In this document: one piece after another, positions 47,461-59,800 of the stretch
Layout of the letters: every line of letters begins with the position of its first letter
Position numbering within the stretch: position 1 is the stretch's first letter
Assembly (NCBI RefSeq): GCF_000003815.2
Contig: NC_049995.1
Coordinates: 11,526,548-11,590,547, forward strand
Direction: 5' to 3'
Length of the DNA: 64,000 nt
Source: Branchiostoma floridae
Taxonomy: Eukaryota > Chordata > Leptocardii > Amphioxiformes > Branchiostomatidae
Notes under the pieces: model-generated
Seen by the model: the letters and a program-made list of their open reading frames with translations, nothing else
What the model was told of the DNA's origin: nothing
Databases searched by the model: none
Position numbers and translations under genes: made by a program

Positions 47461-50400
47461 AAAGAACCAACTCAGCTCAACATTTATCTTTTGTAAACTT
47501 TCTCTACTCCCCGGAAAACTTGAATGAGGCTTTCTGTTTCAAGGCCACCTTAATTGATCTGTTCAACTTTTTTCTGTGATCTGAAAGGAAAATGCTTAAA
47601 ACTGGAAAAACACAATGGGGGGGTCTGTATGCCTCTTTTCCATAAAGCATAGGCAGCCAATGTCTATTTCCTGCAATTTGTAGGGAAAGATGCCTTATTT
47701 ACTCTATTTGTAGCGCACCATACAAATTTCGTCAAAGTGTTTTGGGGAGAAAGCCAAATACTTAGTTTTGTTCAGTAAAATTCTTAGTTGGTTTGCAAGA
47801 AGCCCAGCCCTTCTGAATAGTGCTTGTATGGCTATAAGAATCCGTTTTTAAGTTGCTGGCAATTTTCTTAACTTTGTACATACTTATCGTTTCCTTTATC
47901 TTATTTTTGTGTTCTGTTGCTGTCTCTTAGACCACCCAATGTATAGTTGATAATATATTTCCATGGTCAAAGTAAAAGTTAGGCAAAGTGCATTTTTATT
48001 GATTAAACTAATGACGCCAGCAAATTTGGAGGATTGAGGTCCAATTTAGAACTTTTCTTTTGGTAACACTAGTGATAGATAGCTTGTTGGTACTGTGATG
48101 TTTGTTGTAAATAATAGGAAACGGTGTAGGTTTTACAATTTTTAGACTCTGCACGGTAGAAAGAACAGTGTCTAGATTTGTAGGTGTTTGATACAAAACT
48201 TTGCTTTTATTGCTAGAGGTGTATTTAGATATGTATCGTCATAGCAATGGGAAAAGTTTAAGATTCTGCGACTATTTTTAGTCGATAAGAAAGAATTGAA
48301 GGGTGCATGGGCAAAAGATTGGCAATAGGAGTGTGGTAAACAATATTGCATCGAGTTATAGAAACTTTTGTAACATTTTCGGGGAGGAAAGTTGTTAATC
48401 TGCACCAAAATTTAATTTTAGGTTCACATCTTTATCGTATCCTTCATTTTGCATCTATGAAATTGTGTTTGTTGCGAGAAATCCATTTTTTTCATATTTT
48501 CATTGTCACAAAAACACAAGTGTGTTAAGCATTTACGCACTAGGTACAAATGTATGTACCAATAGGAGTACTGGATATGAAACAAATGCTTTTTGCTAAA
48601 ACCTATTGTAAAAATGTACCTCACTTTCAAAATTTTTTGGAAGCAATCAGATACCATGTGCCATCATCCTGTGCAGCAATAGTCTTTTCTAGGAAGAACA
48701 GGCAACTTCAAATTTTGTAAATTTGGAATATTTTCTAGAAGGAAACATTTTGTAAACTGATGATATTACCAAGCACTTAATGTTTAGCGTCTTTCTACAC
48801 TTTTTGAAGACAATGTACTGTAGTATTCAGGTGTTACAACAAGAGTTGGAATCACAGTGACAATTTGTACGTAATTTAGGAATGTTGGAAACTGGAGAAT
48901 TTAAAATGATATCGGGATGCCACAGTAAAAATGTTACATATCACTCGTGACAAAAGGAAATATTGTTGCCAAAATGAGTATAGTTGCCATCTCCATTTAT
49001 CCTTCATGCACATTGTATGTTTGTGGTAACACTCCTCTCTCCTTCTAGTGCTTTACCTAAATACTATAGGCCAGAAAGAAATGTGCATAGATTGCCCCAA
49101 AACATAGTCTACAAACAAAATGTAGTAAAGTCACTATGTCAGTATGTGTATAACACTGGTTGCTTGACAAGGTTGAAGAAAACTATTCAATGTCACAAAC
49201 ATAACCAACACCTGAAAGTCTTGTGATAGAGAGATGATAGCATGATATGACCCAAAGTGACAATAACTTGCAGCACACCATATGTATAACTGGGAGGGTT
49301 ATACTTGTATAAATTACATTTGACTGTTTTTGAAGGAGGTCCCACAGCATTTTGTAGTGTTTGTTTTGTTACTTTCTACTCCATCCACTGCCAATATTCT
49401 AATTAGCACAACTTTGACAGAAAGTGGTATTTTATAGTGCCTTGTATAATTGTAAGCAATATCTCCTGTTTGTAATAGATAGGGTCTTATGTAGAATTGT
49501 AAAAGCAAATAATGAAACAACAAAATGTGTTGTCTTTGTAATGCTTGCTTACACTTGGCGTAGAAGTAAGACTAGAACAGTAATATGCTTTGTCATAATT
49601 TATTGTACATAGCTAGTTATAAGTGCTCAATCAGAAAATGTAAACTGTCACGAAAACATACTTGTGATTGAAATATTTTTGCCAACTTCTGCATTTTGTA
49701 TTTGCCGTATATTTCAACTTTCAAAATGTTTTGCTTAATTTTACATTCGGAAACCTATTTTACAGTTATAACACAAAGACATACTCAAGTCATCTTCTGA
49801 ATCAATGTGTGGAAGGTAGAGGATTTCCCCTGAACAATTGTGACTGTATGATACCTTCTATTATTACTTGCACCCAAGTATGGAAGACCGTTGCATGTAT
49901 GTATGTGCACTTGCATGGATATATGTCACTGTTGCATGTATTTGTACAGCTCAATTTTTGCTATGTATTAACAATGGCTACTCCTGGTCTATATAGTATG
50001 GACACTTGTATCCAGCAAGTACAACTGGTACATTGTTTTTGTAGTACTAGTATCAATCTTTTTATTTTTTGTTTACATATCAACACATTTTCTTGTATTT
50101 CAGAGAAATTCTATTTTAGGCATTTATACTTCTGTTACCGAATGTTTGCACGGGAACAAAGTTTTAACATACAAAGTAGTTGTTCAGTTATGTTTAAGGA
50201 CGGACATTATTTTTTTTCCACTTATAGTCTGTACACATACATTTGTACAAATTTCTTTAAATACATCACTCAATATTGTATGCCCTTTTTTGTATCTCAT
50301 TATTTGACCATTCTTCATCAATTACTCGTATCTTTTCTGTCTTTCCTCTCGCTTGCAATAGTTCAACTTTTCTTGAAATAATAACTCATTTGCTTGCCAA

Positions 50401-50834
50401 TCATAAACTCCTCACAATTCAGCCCCTGGTTGTAAAGAAAGTAACCAACCCACCCAATGATAGTAATAATTATAATAATAATAATAGAAATTGTGGTAAA
50501 ACATAAAGTTTAACACATTTTCTAAACACAGTGAGTGTTTTGCATTTGAATACATTTTGTACTTAAAAATATATTTTAATACATTTTGCATTTGACTATA
50601 TTCAATACATTTTGCCCTTTGATACATTTTTGGGTTTTATAAACCACAAACAATTCTCCTCAATCATCTGTCTCAACTCTCCTGTGTGCTTGCAATAATT
50701 TCTTGACGAGAAGTTTTTGTTATTTACATTTAAGAACAAATACAAATATTTATGAACAATAATTCTAGCAGGAGTAGAAAACATCAACATCATCATGATG
50801 TAATTGAAATCATATAAAAACAAAAAATCATATC
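47461..50834. other. STK3/4 3' UTR and convergent intergenic region
   Basis: AT-rich sequence between the STK3/4 stop (47,460) and LACTB2 stop (50,835). 47,619-47,700 is a piece of repeat family D (GGTCTGTATGCCTCTTTTCC). 49,668-50,378 is an unusually long T-rich open frame lacking a good start. Poly(A) sites could not be fixed. Confidence 0.5.
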
Positions 50835-53800
50835 CTATAACTTGCTCAGTGCCCACTTTGGAGCAGAAGGATCTCCAAATTTCTCTGAAAAAGAAAGAAT
50901 ATTGTTACACATGGACAAATGTGTACATTACAATTAGTCATTTTTCAATAACTACATGCATTCAAAAAGTCGAACTCAAGCCAAAAGTTTGGGGAAAGCT
51001 GATAAAAAAATATAAACGCAATGCAACCCTTCTGAAAATTATATTATCAGGTTGGTAGATCATAGCATATAGGACTTTTCTTTTACACGTCAACCAGTTA
51101 GGTGAGATTAACTGTTTGTGTAAAAGAACACTCCTATATCCTACAATGTAACCCTTTCAGGAAAATAGTAGCACTTTGGTGGTAATGGCCAACACTGCAT
51201 TGTGGACACAAAACACAGACAAATGCACACAATGTCATACATACGCACAGACATACAAACTGGCATGCATACACCAGAGACATTCGCATACACACATACA
51301 TGAATACATTTGTACATGTGCACACTGCAACCAGACACACATGAACACAGGAAAAAATCAACACTGCACTACCTGTTGCTTATGCAGATTCTGACGTAAA
51401 ATACATTCTATAAACCAGAAACTACTGTACCTATTGTTCCCTCCTTGACCAGTTTGTGTAAGTGGTGTGTGACGTTCCCTGCTGCAGCCTTGTGTAGGTG
51501 TTCTGGTGTGTCCTACTCAATGAACAAAAACATTCTTTTTTTTAGTTTCAACGAACAGGGCCAATAGCCTGATAAAATCTTGCTTACAGCAGCCCGCTAG
51601 ACCCATCTAGATGGGAGGGGCAAGTTACAGCCCTGGACAGCAGATTTTATGTTACACAGACTAAAGGGGCCAAAAATGATAATTAGTTCAGACCCTTAAA
51701 TAGATCTGGCTACAAGTGTTATTTTCACTTTTTGACAGATTTTCCCTTAATCATGATAATGTTTTACATAATCTACGCTACTTACCCCATAGAATGAATA
51801 TTCAGTTCCTAAAAAATTAAGTGACCAAGTGAAAAGAGAATAGACAAACAGGAGGCAAATATTTATCTTTAGCCCTATTTACCGAGTCTACCAGATTGAC
51901 TAGTTACTATTATAGGAAAATAATTTGCCAGAACAGTTTTGCTACCAGAGATTTCAGCCCAAGGGGGAATGCAAAATCAGCACAGACTGACTACCCTGGC
52001 AAATTTCCCCATTTTCTGCAAAATTCTACAATTCCCGTACCCCCTTAGAATTTAAAAGCCTAGTCTCTACCAGACTTCGGGTCCCTGGAAAAACCGTAGA
52101 AATGGAACAAATAGAGGAGTAAACCAGCCAGAGGCAACCTGGAGTCTGGTAGGTGGCATGCTGTTCCCTAGCCGGCTATGTTCCTCTGGCCGGTTTACTA
52201 TTAATTTTGTTCCATTTCTACGGTTTTTCTAGCGACCCGGAGTCTGGTAGAGACTAAGGAGGGCCTGGTGGAGGCTAATATTTACCACATAAACCATTTT
52301 AACAATCTCCATAGCTGTGAGCGGTGTCTCCCTGGCCTTCTGAAACACTGCCAGGATCTGAGACTCTCTCATGTTTCTGTGGTTTATGTACTCCTGGATC
52401 TTTTCTGTCGCATTCTGGACGATCGGCCCGTGACCTGGATAGATGGTCCCGGGTTTCAAGCCCGCTAGCTTCTGAAGGGACTTCATGTAGTCATAGAGGT
52501 CCTCAAATACCTGTGACAGCAGAGAGAGTTACTGCTATTACTTAAGGGTATACGCCAAAAATAGTTACTCAAGCAACTGGATATGGTTTTGAAACGGTCA
52601 GACGTTTCGGAAAGAATCCACTTTCCTTCGTCAGTGACACTGAAGTGATCTGCAAGAAACAGGTCTTTTATACTCTAACTATGAATGAAGACAATTTCAG
52701 ATGTCCAATAGGAAAGGTTGTAAGACAATTCAGACTGAAGACAATTTGGATTCCAAAGAAAACAAAGCTAAGCCAAAGTCAAGCTGAAGACAATTTGGAT
52801 TTCAAAGGATATCAAGGCTAAGACACAGTTAATGCAATTGAGTCAATTAGCTCCTGTTGTTTTAGTTACAGGAGCTAAAAGTTTTGTTGGCGGGGGGGGG
52901 GGGGGAGTGCTGTGTCCCAAGTGCCGGAAAGTTCCATACGTAGCCCCCCTTTTCTGTTGAGGGTGGGATTGTAGATTCTCTCATATATGGCCTCTCTAAC
53001 TCCCCGTTCAAACCAGCGGGCTTCGCGGTCTAGGATGTCGGTAGATTGGAGGTTGAAGGAATGTCCTTGGTTGTGTTGTAGGTGGTTGAAAATAGCAGAA
53101 GAGTTGCCGTTGGCCTTCGCTTTGCAATGTTCTTGGTATCTTGCTTTTAGTGGACGACTAGTCTCACCAATGTATGTGTTGTTACAGTTGGGTTCCTCGC
53201 ATTTGAGTCTGTAGATTACATTGGCCTTAGTACCTTTCTGTGGTTTGTCTTTTGGATGTACCAGTTTGTGTCGGAGGGTTGAGTGAGGTTTGAAGTTAGT
53301 GGCGATGTGGAAGTTTTGGAAGATCCGTCTGAGTTTTTCCAAAACTACTTGGACATAGGGGATGGTAATGTTGGCTTTCTTTCTGTCGGTCAATGGTTTG
53401 CACTTGGCTGTTTTCTTTGAGTGGTCCGAGGGTTTGAGGGCTTTGTTGAAGGTCCAGTTTTGGTAGCCACATTTGTTCAATGCACTTCGGAGGTGTTTGT
53501 GTTCCTCTGTTTTGGCTTTGCCAGAGGAAACGATGCTGTCTGCCCGGTGATACAAGGTTTTGATCACTGCCAGTTTGTGTTCCAAAGGGTGGTGAGAGTC
53601 AAAGGCCAGATATTGGTCAGTGTGCGTCGGTTTCCTGTACACTTCGAACTGAAGGCTGCCGTCCTTCTCTATGATAGTTTTGGTATCTAGGAAGGGGAGC
53701 ATGTTGTCATGACTTGACTCCTGTGTGAACTTGATGTTCTTATCTACTTGGTTGATGTGGTCAAAGAACTCATCAGCTACTCTCTGTTTTAGCTTGCAAT

Positions 53801-56800
53801 AAGTGTCATCTACATAGCGGAACCAGTTGAGTGGGGGAGTGTCCTTGAAAGTACTGATAGCCTTCACTTCAAACTTTTCCATGTAGAGGTTTACAACAAT
53901 GGGTGACACTGGTGATCCCATAGCACAGCCATGCAGTTGTTGGTAGAACTGTCCTTTGAAAGAGAAATACGTACACCCTAGGCAAAGGTCTAGCAGTTTG
54001 CACAGTTGGTCTGGAGATAGCTTGGTTCTGTCTGTTAGTGTGTTGTCAGCCTCCAGGGCTTCCTTGACTACCGAGACTGCGTCCTTAGGAGGTATGCAAG
54101 TGAAAAGCGAACAGACATCGTAAGAAGTGATGATTTCATCTTCTTCTACCCGGAGATCTTTGATTTTGTCAACGAAGTCTGCACTATTCTGAACGTGATG
54201 TTGAGACTTCCCCACTAAAGGTCCCAGGATCTTAGCTACACTACCAAAAATGATTTTTGCTTGTTTTGCTTACCCCATGGACAATTCTTATATGAAGAAA
54301 AAATATTCTTGCAGGAAGAAAATGTAGAATAAAATTCTAAGCAAAACAAGCAAAACAAGAATCTACCAAAAAATCTTAATTCTCATGCAAAGAACAATTT
54401 TCTTATTCTTCTTTGGTGAAGAAAATTTTTTCTCACACCTAAGAACTTGAAGCAAAATCTTCTTGTTTTTTCTTATGGTGCAAGAAAAAAAATCTAGAAA
54501 TGCTTATTTTTTTAAAACTCTTAAGAAATACAAGAATTTTTGTTCTTGATGTAAGAAAAGTATTCTTGGTGTAAGAATATTAATCTCAAAAATGTCTAAA
54601 AAAATTCAAGCAAAAATTTGCTTGCCCCATGGACAAGCACGTTTTTCTTAGATTTCTTGGGGACAGAATAATTTTCTTCCTGGAAGATAAATTTTCTGTG
54701 AGGAAGAAAAACAAGATACACAGAAAAAATCATTTTTGGTAGTGTAGAAATTTTGCTAACTCGTACGTGACAGAACCTATGCTGGACACAATGGGGCGTA
54801 GGGGGACATCCTGTTTGTGGATTTTGGGAAGGCCGTAGAAGGTTGGGGGTTGTTCCGAAGTGGGGTAGAGTTTTAGATAGGTGGCACGGTCAATCTTTTT
54901 TTCCTTGTCTTCCAATTCCTTGAGAGCCGTGATGATTTTCCCTTTAAATTGGGAGGTGGGGTCCTTCTTCAAAGGCACGTAGGTGTTTTTGTCCCCTAAT
55001 AGATCTTGTACCTTTCTGTCGTACTGTTCCCTGTCTAAGACTACTGTGCATCTCCCCTTGTCTGCCGGCAGAATTACTATGTCTTGATTGGTGGCCAAAT
55101 CTTTGAGAGCAATTTGTTCTTCCCGAGTGATGTTGCTGGGAGGGGGTTTCGAAACTTTCAAGGTGGTAGCTACTTTGGCGCGTAAGGCTTCAGCCTGTCT
55201 CTGTGGCAAACGGGCCCGGTGGATTGCTGACTCAGTTTCTGTGACAATGTCGATGCTGGGGATCTTGTTAGGGGCTACTGCAAAATTTAGGCCTTTAGAC
55301 AGTAGGGATTTCTCTGGTTCTGTAAGAGTATGGCTACTGAGATTCCTGACCCACCTCTCGTCTGTTCTAGTCTGAACTGGGGTTTTGGAACTGTTTGATC
55401 TCCAATTGGGGTCCCTATCTGCACGACTGTTCCCTTCCTTTTGTAATAGACGTTCAAATTTGTCCTTTTGTCTGGCTTTCCCCTTCTCGTGTTGGTCTTG
55501 TTGACCGCGAGTTACAAAGGCTTTAGTTTCAGCAAAGGTGTTTTCTGATAGTTGTTCCCTCAGTAGATCTTCAAGGTTAGTTTTTCTGTGATTGAGACCA
55601 TCCAATTTGTAGTTAATCTGTCTCACCCTCTCGTTTATCAGCTTCCTTTCAGCGTTGCGAATGATATTGTTGGCCTTGAATCCTTTGATGGAGGTTTTTA
55701 GACGTAAACTAACAGGAGTCACACGTACTTTGAGGCTGCGCAAGTTGTAACGAAGATGGTTCCTGTAGTCCGTAAACTTTTAGCTCCTGTAACTAAAACA
55801 ACAGGAGCTAATTGACTCAATTGCATTAACTGTGTCTTAGCCTTGATATCCTTTGAAATCCAGATTGTCTTCAGCTTGACTTTGGCTTAGCTTTGTTTTC
55901 TTTGGAATCCAAATTGTCTTCAGTCTGAATTGTCTTACAACCTTTCCTATTGGACATCTGAAATTGTCTTCATTCATAGTTAGAGTATAAAAGACCTGTT
56001 TCTTGCAGATCACTTCAGTGTCACTGACGAAGGAAAGTGGATTCTTTCCGAAACGTCTGACCGTTTCAAAACCATATCCAGTTGCTTGAGTAACTATTTT
56101 TGGCGTATTACCTGGATGTCTAACCTACATCGACGTACTTAAGGGTATAATCTACTTATTCTGAGACAAGTTATTGTCATCATCATCAGTTAGCTGGTAC
56201 AAAGGCTCTAGCCAGCTCGACATTTTTTTCCATCAGCCAATTCCCATTGTCGCAAAAACACTATTCCAGGAGTTAGAGAGACTGAACTGAGACCTTGAAA
56301 AACGGGTTTTAATGAGATTATCGTATGCGAAAAGCACCGACACACATTATCAACAATCATAACAATAGCAAAACAAACAGTGTGTGGCTTCTACGGCCGT
56401 GGACGGCGTCCCCATTTTTTAGCCACCTGTAGCTTCCACCAAGGAGCTTTTATCAGATTTTGTCCGTCAAGGTTGACGGATTGGTTTTAAAATTTTTCCG
56501 TCACACGCAGCAAATTTCCGTCAAGTGACGGAAAAAACAGACACTGGCTAGAGCCCTGGCTGGTACGCAGGCGACTGTAAGTTTCTTCAAGTCCCGTTTG
56601 TCAGTAGCAAGATAACGGATCTGTCTAGAGGTCATCTGGCTGTGATAGTTAATCTCCAAGTAGATCTTGCTGTGGCAAATGGGAAGGAGTTTAGCCGGCA
56701 GAGGAGTTATTGGCCACAGCGAAGATCTGCCGCAGAACGGAACCGCTCAAAGGCACTGGGAGGGGCGATCTTTTCAGAAACGTGTTTCTGCTCCTCCTAG

Positions 56801-59800
56801 TATCCACTTACCTCCAACGTGAAGATTGGCTAAATTTGGCCGGGATTATCGTTTTACAACCCTTCCGAGCCAGTATCTGGGACAAATGCGGCGAGCCGTG
56901 CCAGTTCACAGCGGGGGCTTCCCCCCGAAACCGCTGGAGCAGATCAGTTGTACACAAATAACAAGTTGTTACTTGTATATATTTTGCAATAAAAGCTGCG
57001 CTAAACACTTCCTGTATCATTTTTTCATGTCTGCAACTTCAAATCTTTACCGATCATATACGCCTGGATTCGGTTCAAAGACCAACGCTCGTCACATTTG
57101 ACGGACAGACATCGGTGTGTAAAAACGTAGACAGAACTTGAAATTTTGGAAAGGTATCCACATAATCAGCACATGCATTTTCAGCAAAGCCAATTTGAAT
57201 TATTTCTAATGGCGTCCGGTGCATTCTCAGACAAACAAACGGGCGCCGTGGCTTCATGAAACGTTGGGGGAAATCGACGTCAGCGCCCCCCTCCCCACTG
57301 CACTTGCGTCCTGTCGCATCGTGCTGACGCGTTTTGCTGTTGTTTTCCTCCAGTACGTAGTCAGTTATTGACGCGTTATTGACACCAAAGAAGCAAAGAA
57401 ATCCCCAGATGTCACAGAAAACACAATGAACTCTTACAGCCGACCCGTGACGGGATCCCTGGCCCCGCACGCCCGGGGCAATTCGCACCTTCTTCCTAAC
57501 GCAGTTTAATTGCCTGATAATTGCCTTTGAGCGGTTCCTTTCTGCGGCAGATCTTCGCTGTGGCCAATAACTCCTCTGTCGGCTTAACTCCTTCCCATTT
57601 GCCACAGCAAGATCTGCTTGGAGATTAGTGATAGTCTCACATGGGCTGTTTGATGTACTGTAGGTAAGTAGTAAGTAGTGTACAAGTTTGACTGAATTAC
57701 TAGCAATGGTTGGAGGAATAAAGAAATGAATGAAAGGTAACAATTGTAAGCAAATACATAATGTCCAGCCTAACTGCTCTGATAATTCTTACTCAAACAC
57801 ATTCATAATGTATGGTTACCTGAGCGCCTCCGGCCCTGTCCTACCACTTGCTACATGATGTAATTGAACACTTCAGGATGTCTGCTACTTGACAAGTAAC
57901 CATGGTGACAGCTACCTCCAGAATTATTTTATTTGAAGAAGAAGAACAAGGTAAGAAGGCATGAATATGATAACATCTGCCTCTTTCCTAGTGAGCGGGT
58001 CTTGAATGAAAGAATGAGCATAAAGGAAGAAAAGAATAACTTACTGTTGTCCCCTCTCCCAATATACAGTCCCCTGAGAACACAGCATTCTCCTCCTCCA
58101 GTAGAAGTGCCATGTGGTCATCTGTGTGACCTGGGGTGTAGATGGCTCTACAAGAAGGGGGGGAGGTAAAATAAAGAGATAATAAATAATGATTTCTTTG
58201 CCGTCTGAATTAGTTCTTGGCTGACAACTGTACGATGTACCGGTAGTTAAAATTCAAGTTCACCTTTATCAGCGGGGTATAATAATCCTATATCCTTTGT
58301 TTTTAAAAACAGTGTATTCAAAGAGGAATATCAAGTTGACGGACGGTCATTTAAAAATTGCAAAATTGCAATATTTTCAAAACATTGCAGTTTGAAGTCA
58401 CCGTTCATCCACTTGTATCCCTAAATATCCTACTTTTAAAAAACAACAGATATACACAACATGTAGGTTACCCCATGGATAAAGATGAACTAGCATCAGA
58501 CACGCTGATGAATGCAAAAGATGCCAAAATGTTGGACAGGAAGTTAGCTCACGTAGCATTAAAAGAACATGCAGTTCTTCTTTAATAGACTACAAAAATA
58601 ACATAATACAAACTACATGTACACCGGTATCACTTGGCCCACAACCTGCCTGCATGTACACAAAAATTATGAAAATCGATACCTACTTTTTTCTGGTTAT
58701 CATATTCAACGTCAAACAAAACAGGCAACAAATACTCACTTGAGTGTCGCTCCTTCAGTCTTGATGACATCCCCCTCCCTGAGGTAAATATACCCCACCC
58801 CTGTGACCCCAGTGGTCTCCACCCCCTGGGAGGGACTGTACCCCTCTGCGTCCTTCGACCCCAGACCACTGGGGTTTCTGGGCAGTTTGCTGATTCTGAA
58901 GGGCGAGACTGGAATTACACAGAAAAAAACAATAGAATTTGAGTAACAATAAATATCAAAACCACAAATTATATAAAGTAGGGCTTTTTGTTTTCCTCTA
59001 CTTCCAAAAAAGAAGTCAAGTACGAATTTTCTAGATAAAGCCAACACTAGTAGTATTCGAGTACCCCGTACTCTCTCTTTATTATATGAGGGTCTGCGTG
59101 CCCTTTTCCGTTAAGTGTTACGAGCTATTCCGTTGTTGGCCCACTTCAACATCAAGCACTATCTCTATATCCTTTGTGCTATTGGTCATTTCAATGCTGC
59201 GTAATACGTAAATATTTGTTATCCTGAATCGATTTTTTAGGCATTCTTCATGACGAGTAGACCTTTGTACATTTATCAAAGACATTTGACAAATGTACAA
59301 ATCTACTGTGACATACATAACGCTATAACGGACTCCGTTACATGTATAAACAAATGCAACTAAGCAAAGCAGTTGTGTAACTACTTTAAGAGGGCCCCCA
59401 AGGGGGGTACCGACAACGCTGTACACTAAATTCGGGAGGGCCGGCTACGTAATAGGAGCCAAAAATATACATTTTTTAGTTAAGAATGGCTAAAAATCCC
59501 AAATATCTCATTTTATAAGTGCTCTATGAAGAAAGTGTTGATGGGGTCCTGTTGCCATGTGTCCAATTTACCTCTGTACCAAATTTCAGGTCATTTGGTT
59601 TACATACAAGGGCATAGAAGCCAAAAATATACATTTTTAGTAAAAAATGGCCAAAAACCCTAAAATAACTAATTTTTGAAGTGATCTATGAGCAAAGTGT
59701 CAACGGGGTCCTGTGAGCATATGTTCAATGCACCTCTGTACCAAATTTCAGGTCATTTGGTTTCTATACAAGGGCATAGGAGCATAAAATATACATTTTT

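Larger units (their letters stand above)
52553..56135 (-). mobile_element. Penelope-like retroelement with inverted pLTRs
   Basis: Flanked by the 14-bp direct repeat TACTTAAGGGTATA (52,539-52,552 and 56,136-56,149). Terminal repeats 52,553-52,884 and 55,774-56,135 are in inverted orientation; the right one has 28 bp more at its outer end. Each carries a hammerhead core. The coding region is on the minus strand, the same sense as LACTB2, in whose intron 4 it sits; the left target duplication starts 29 bp from LACTB2 exon 5. Confidence 0.9.

Noticed and set aside
57075..57743. 222-residue minus-strand frame
   Set aside because: Crosses the inverted arms and unique interior of a transposon-like element; no domain recognised, so not called as a host gene.
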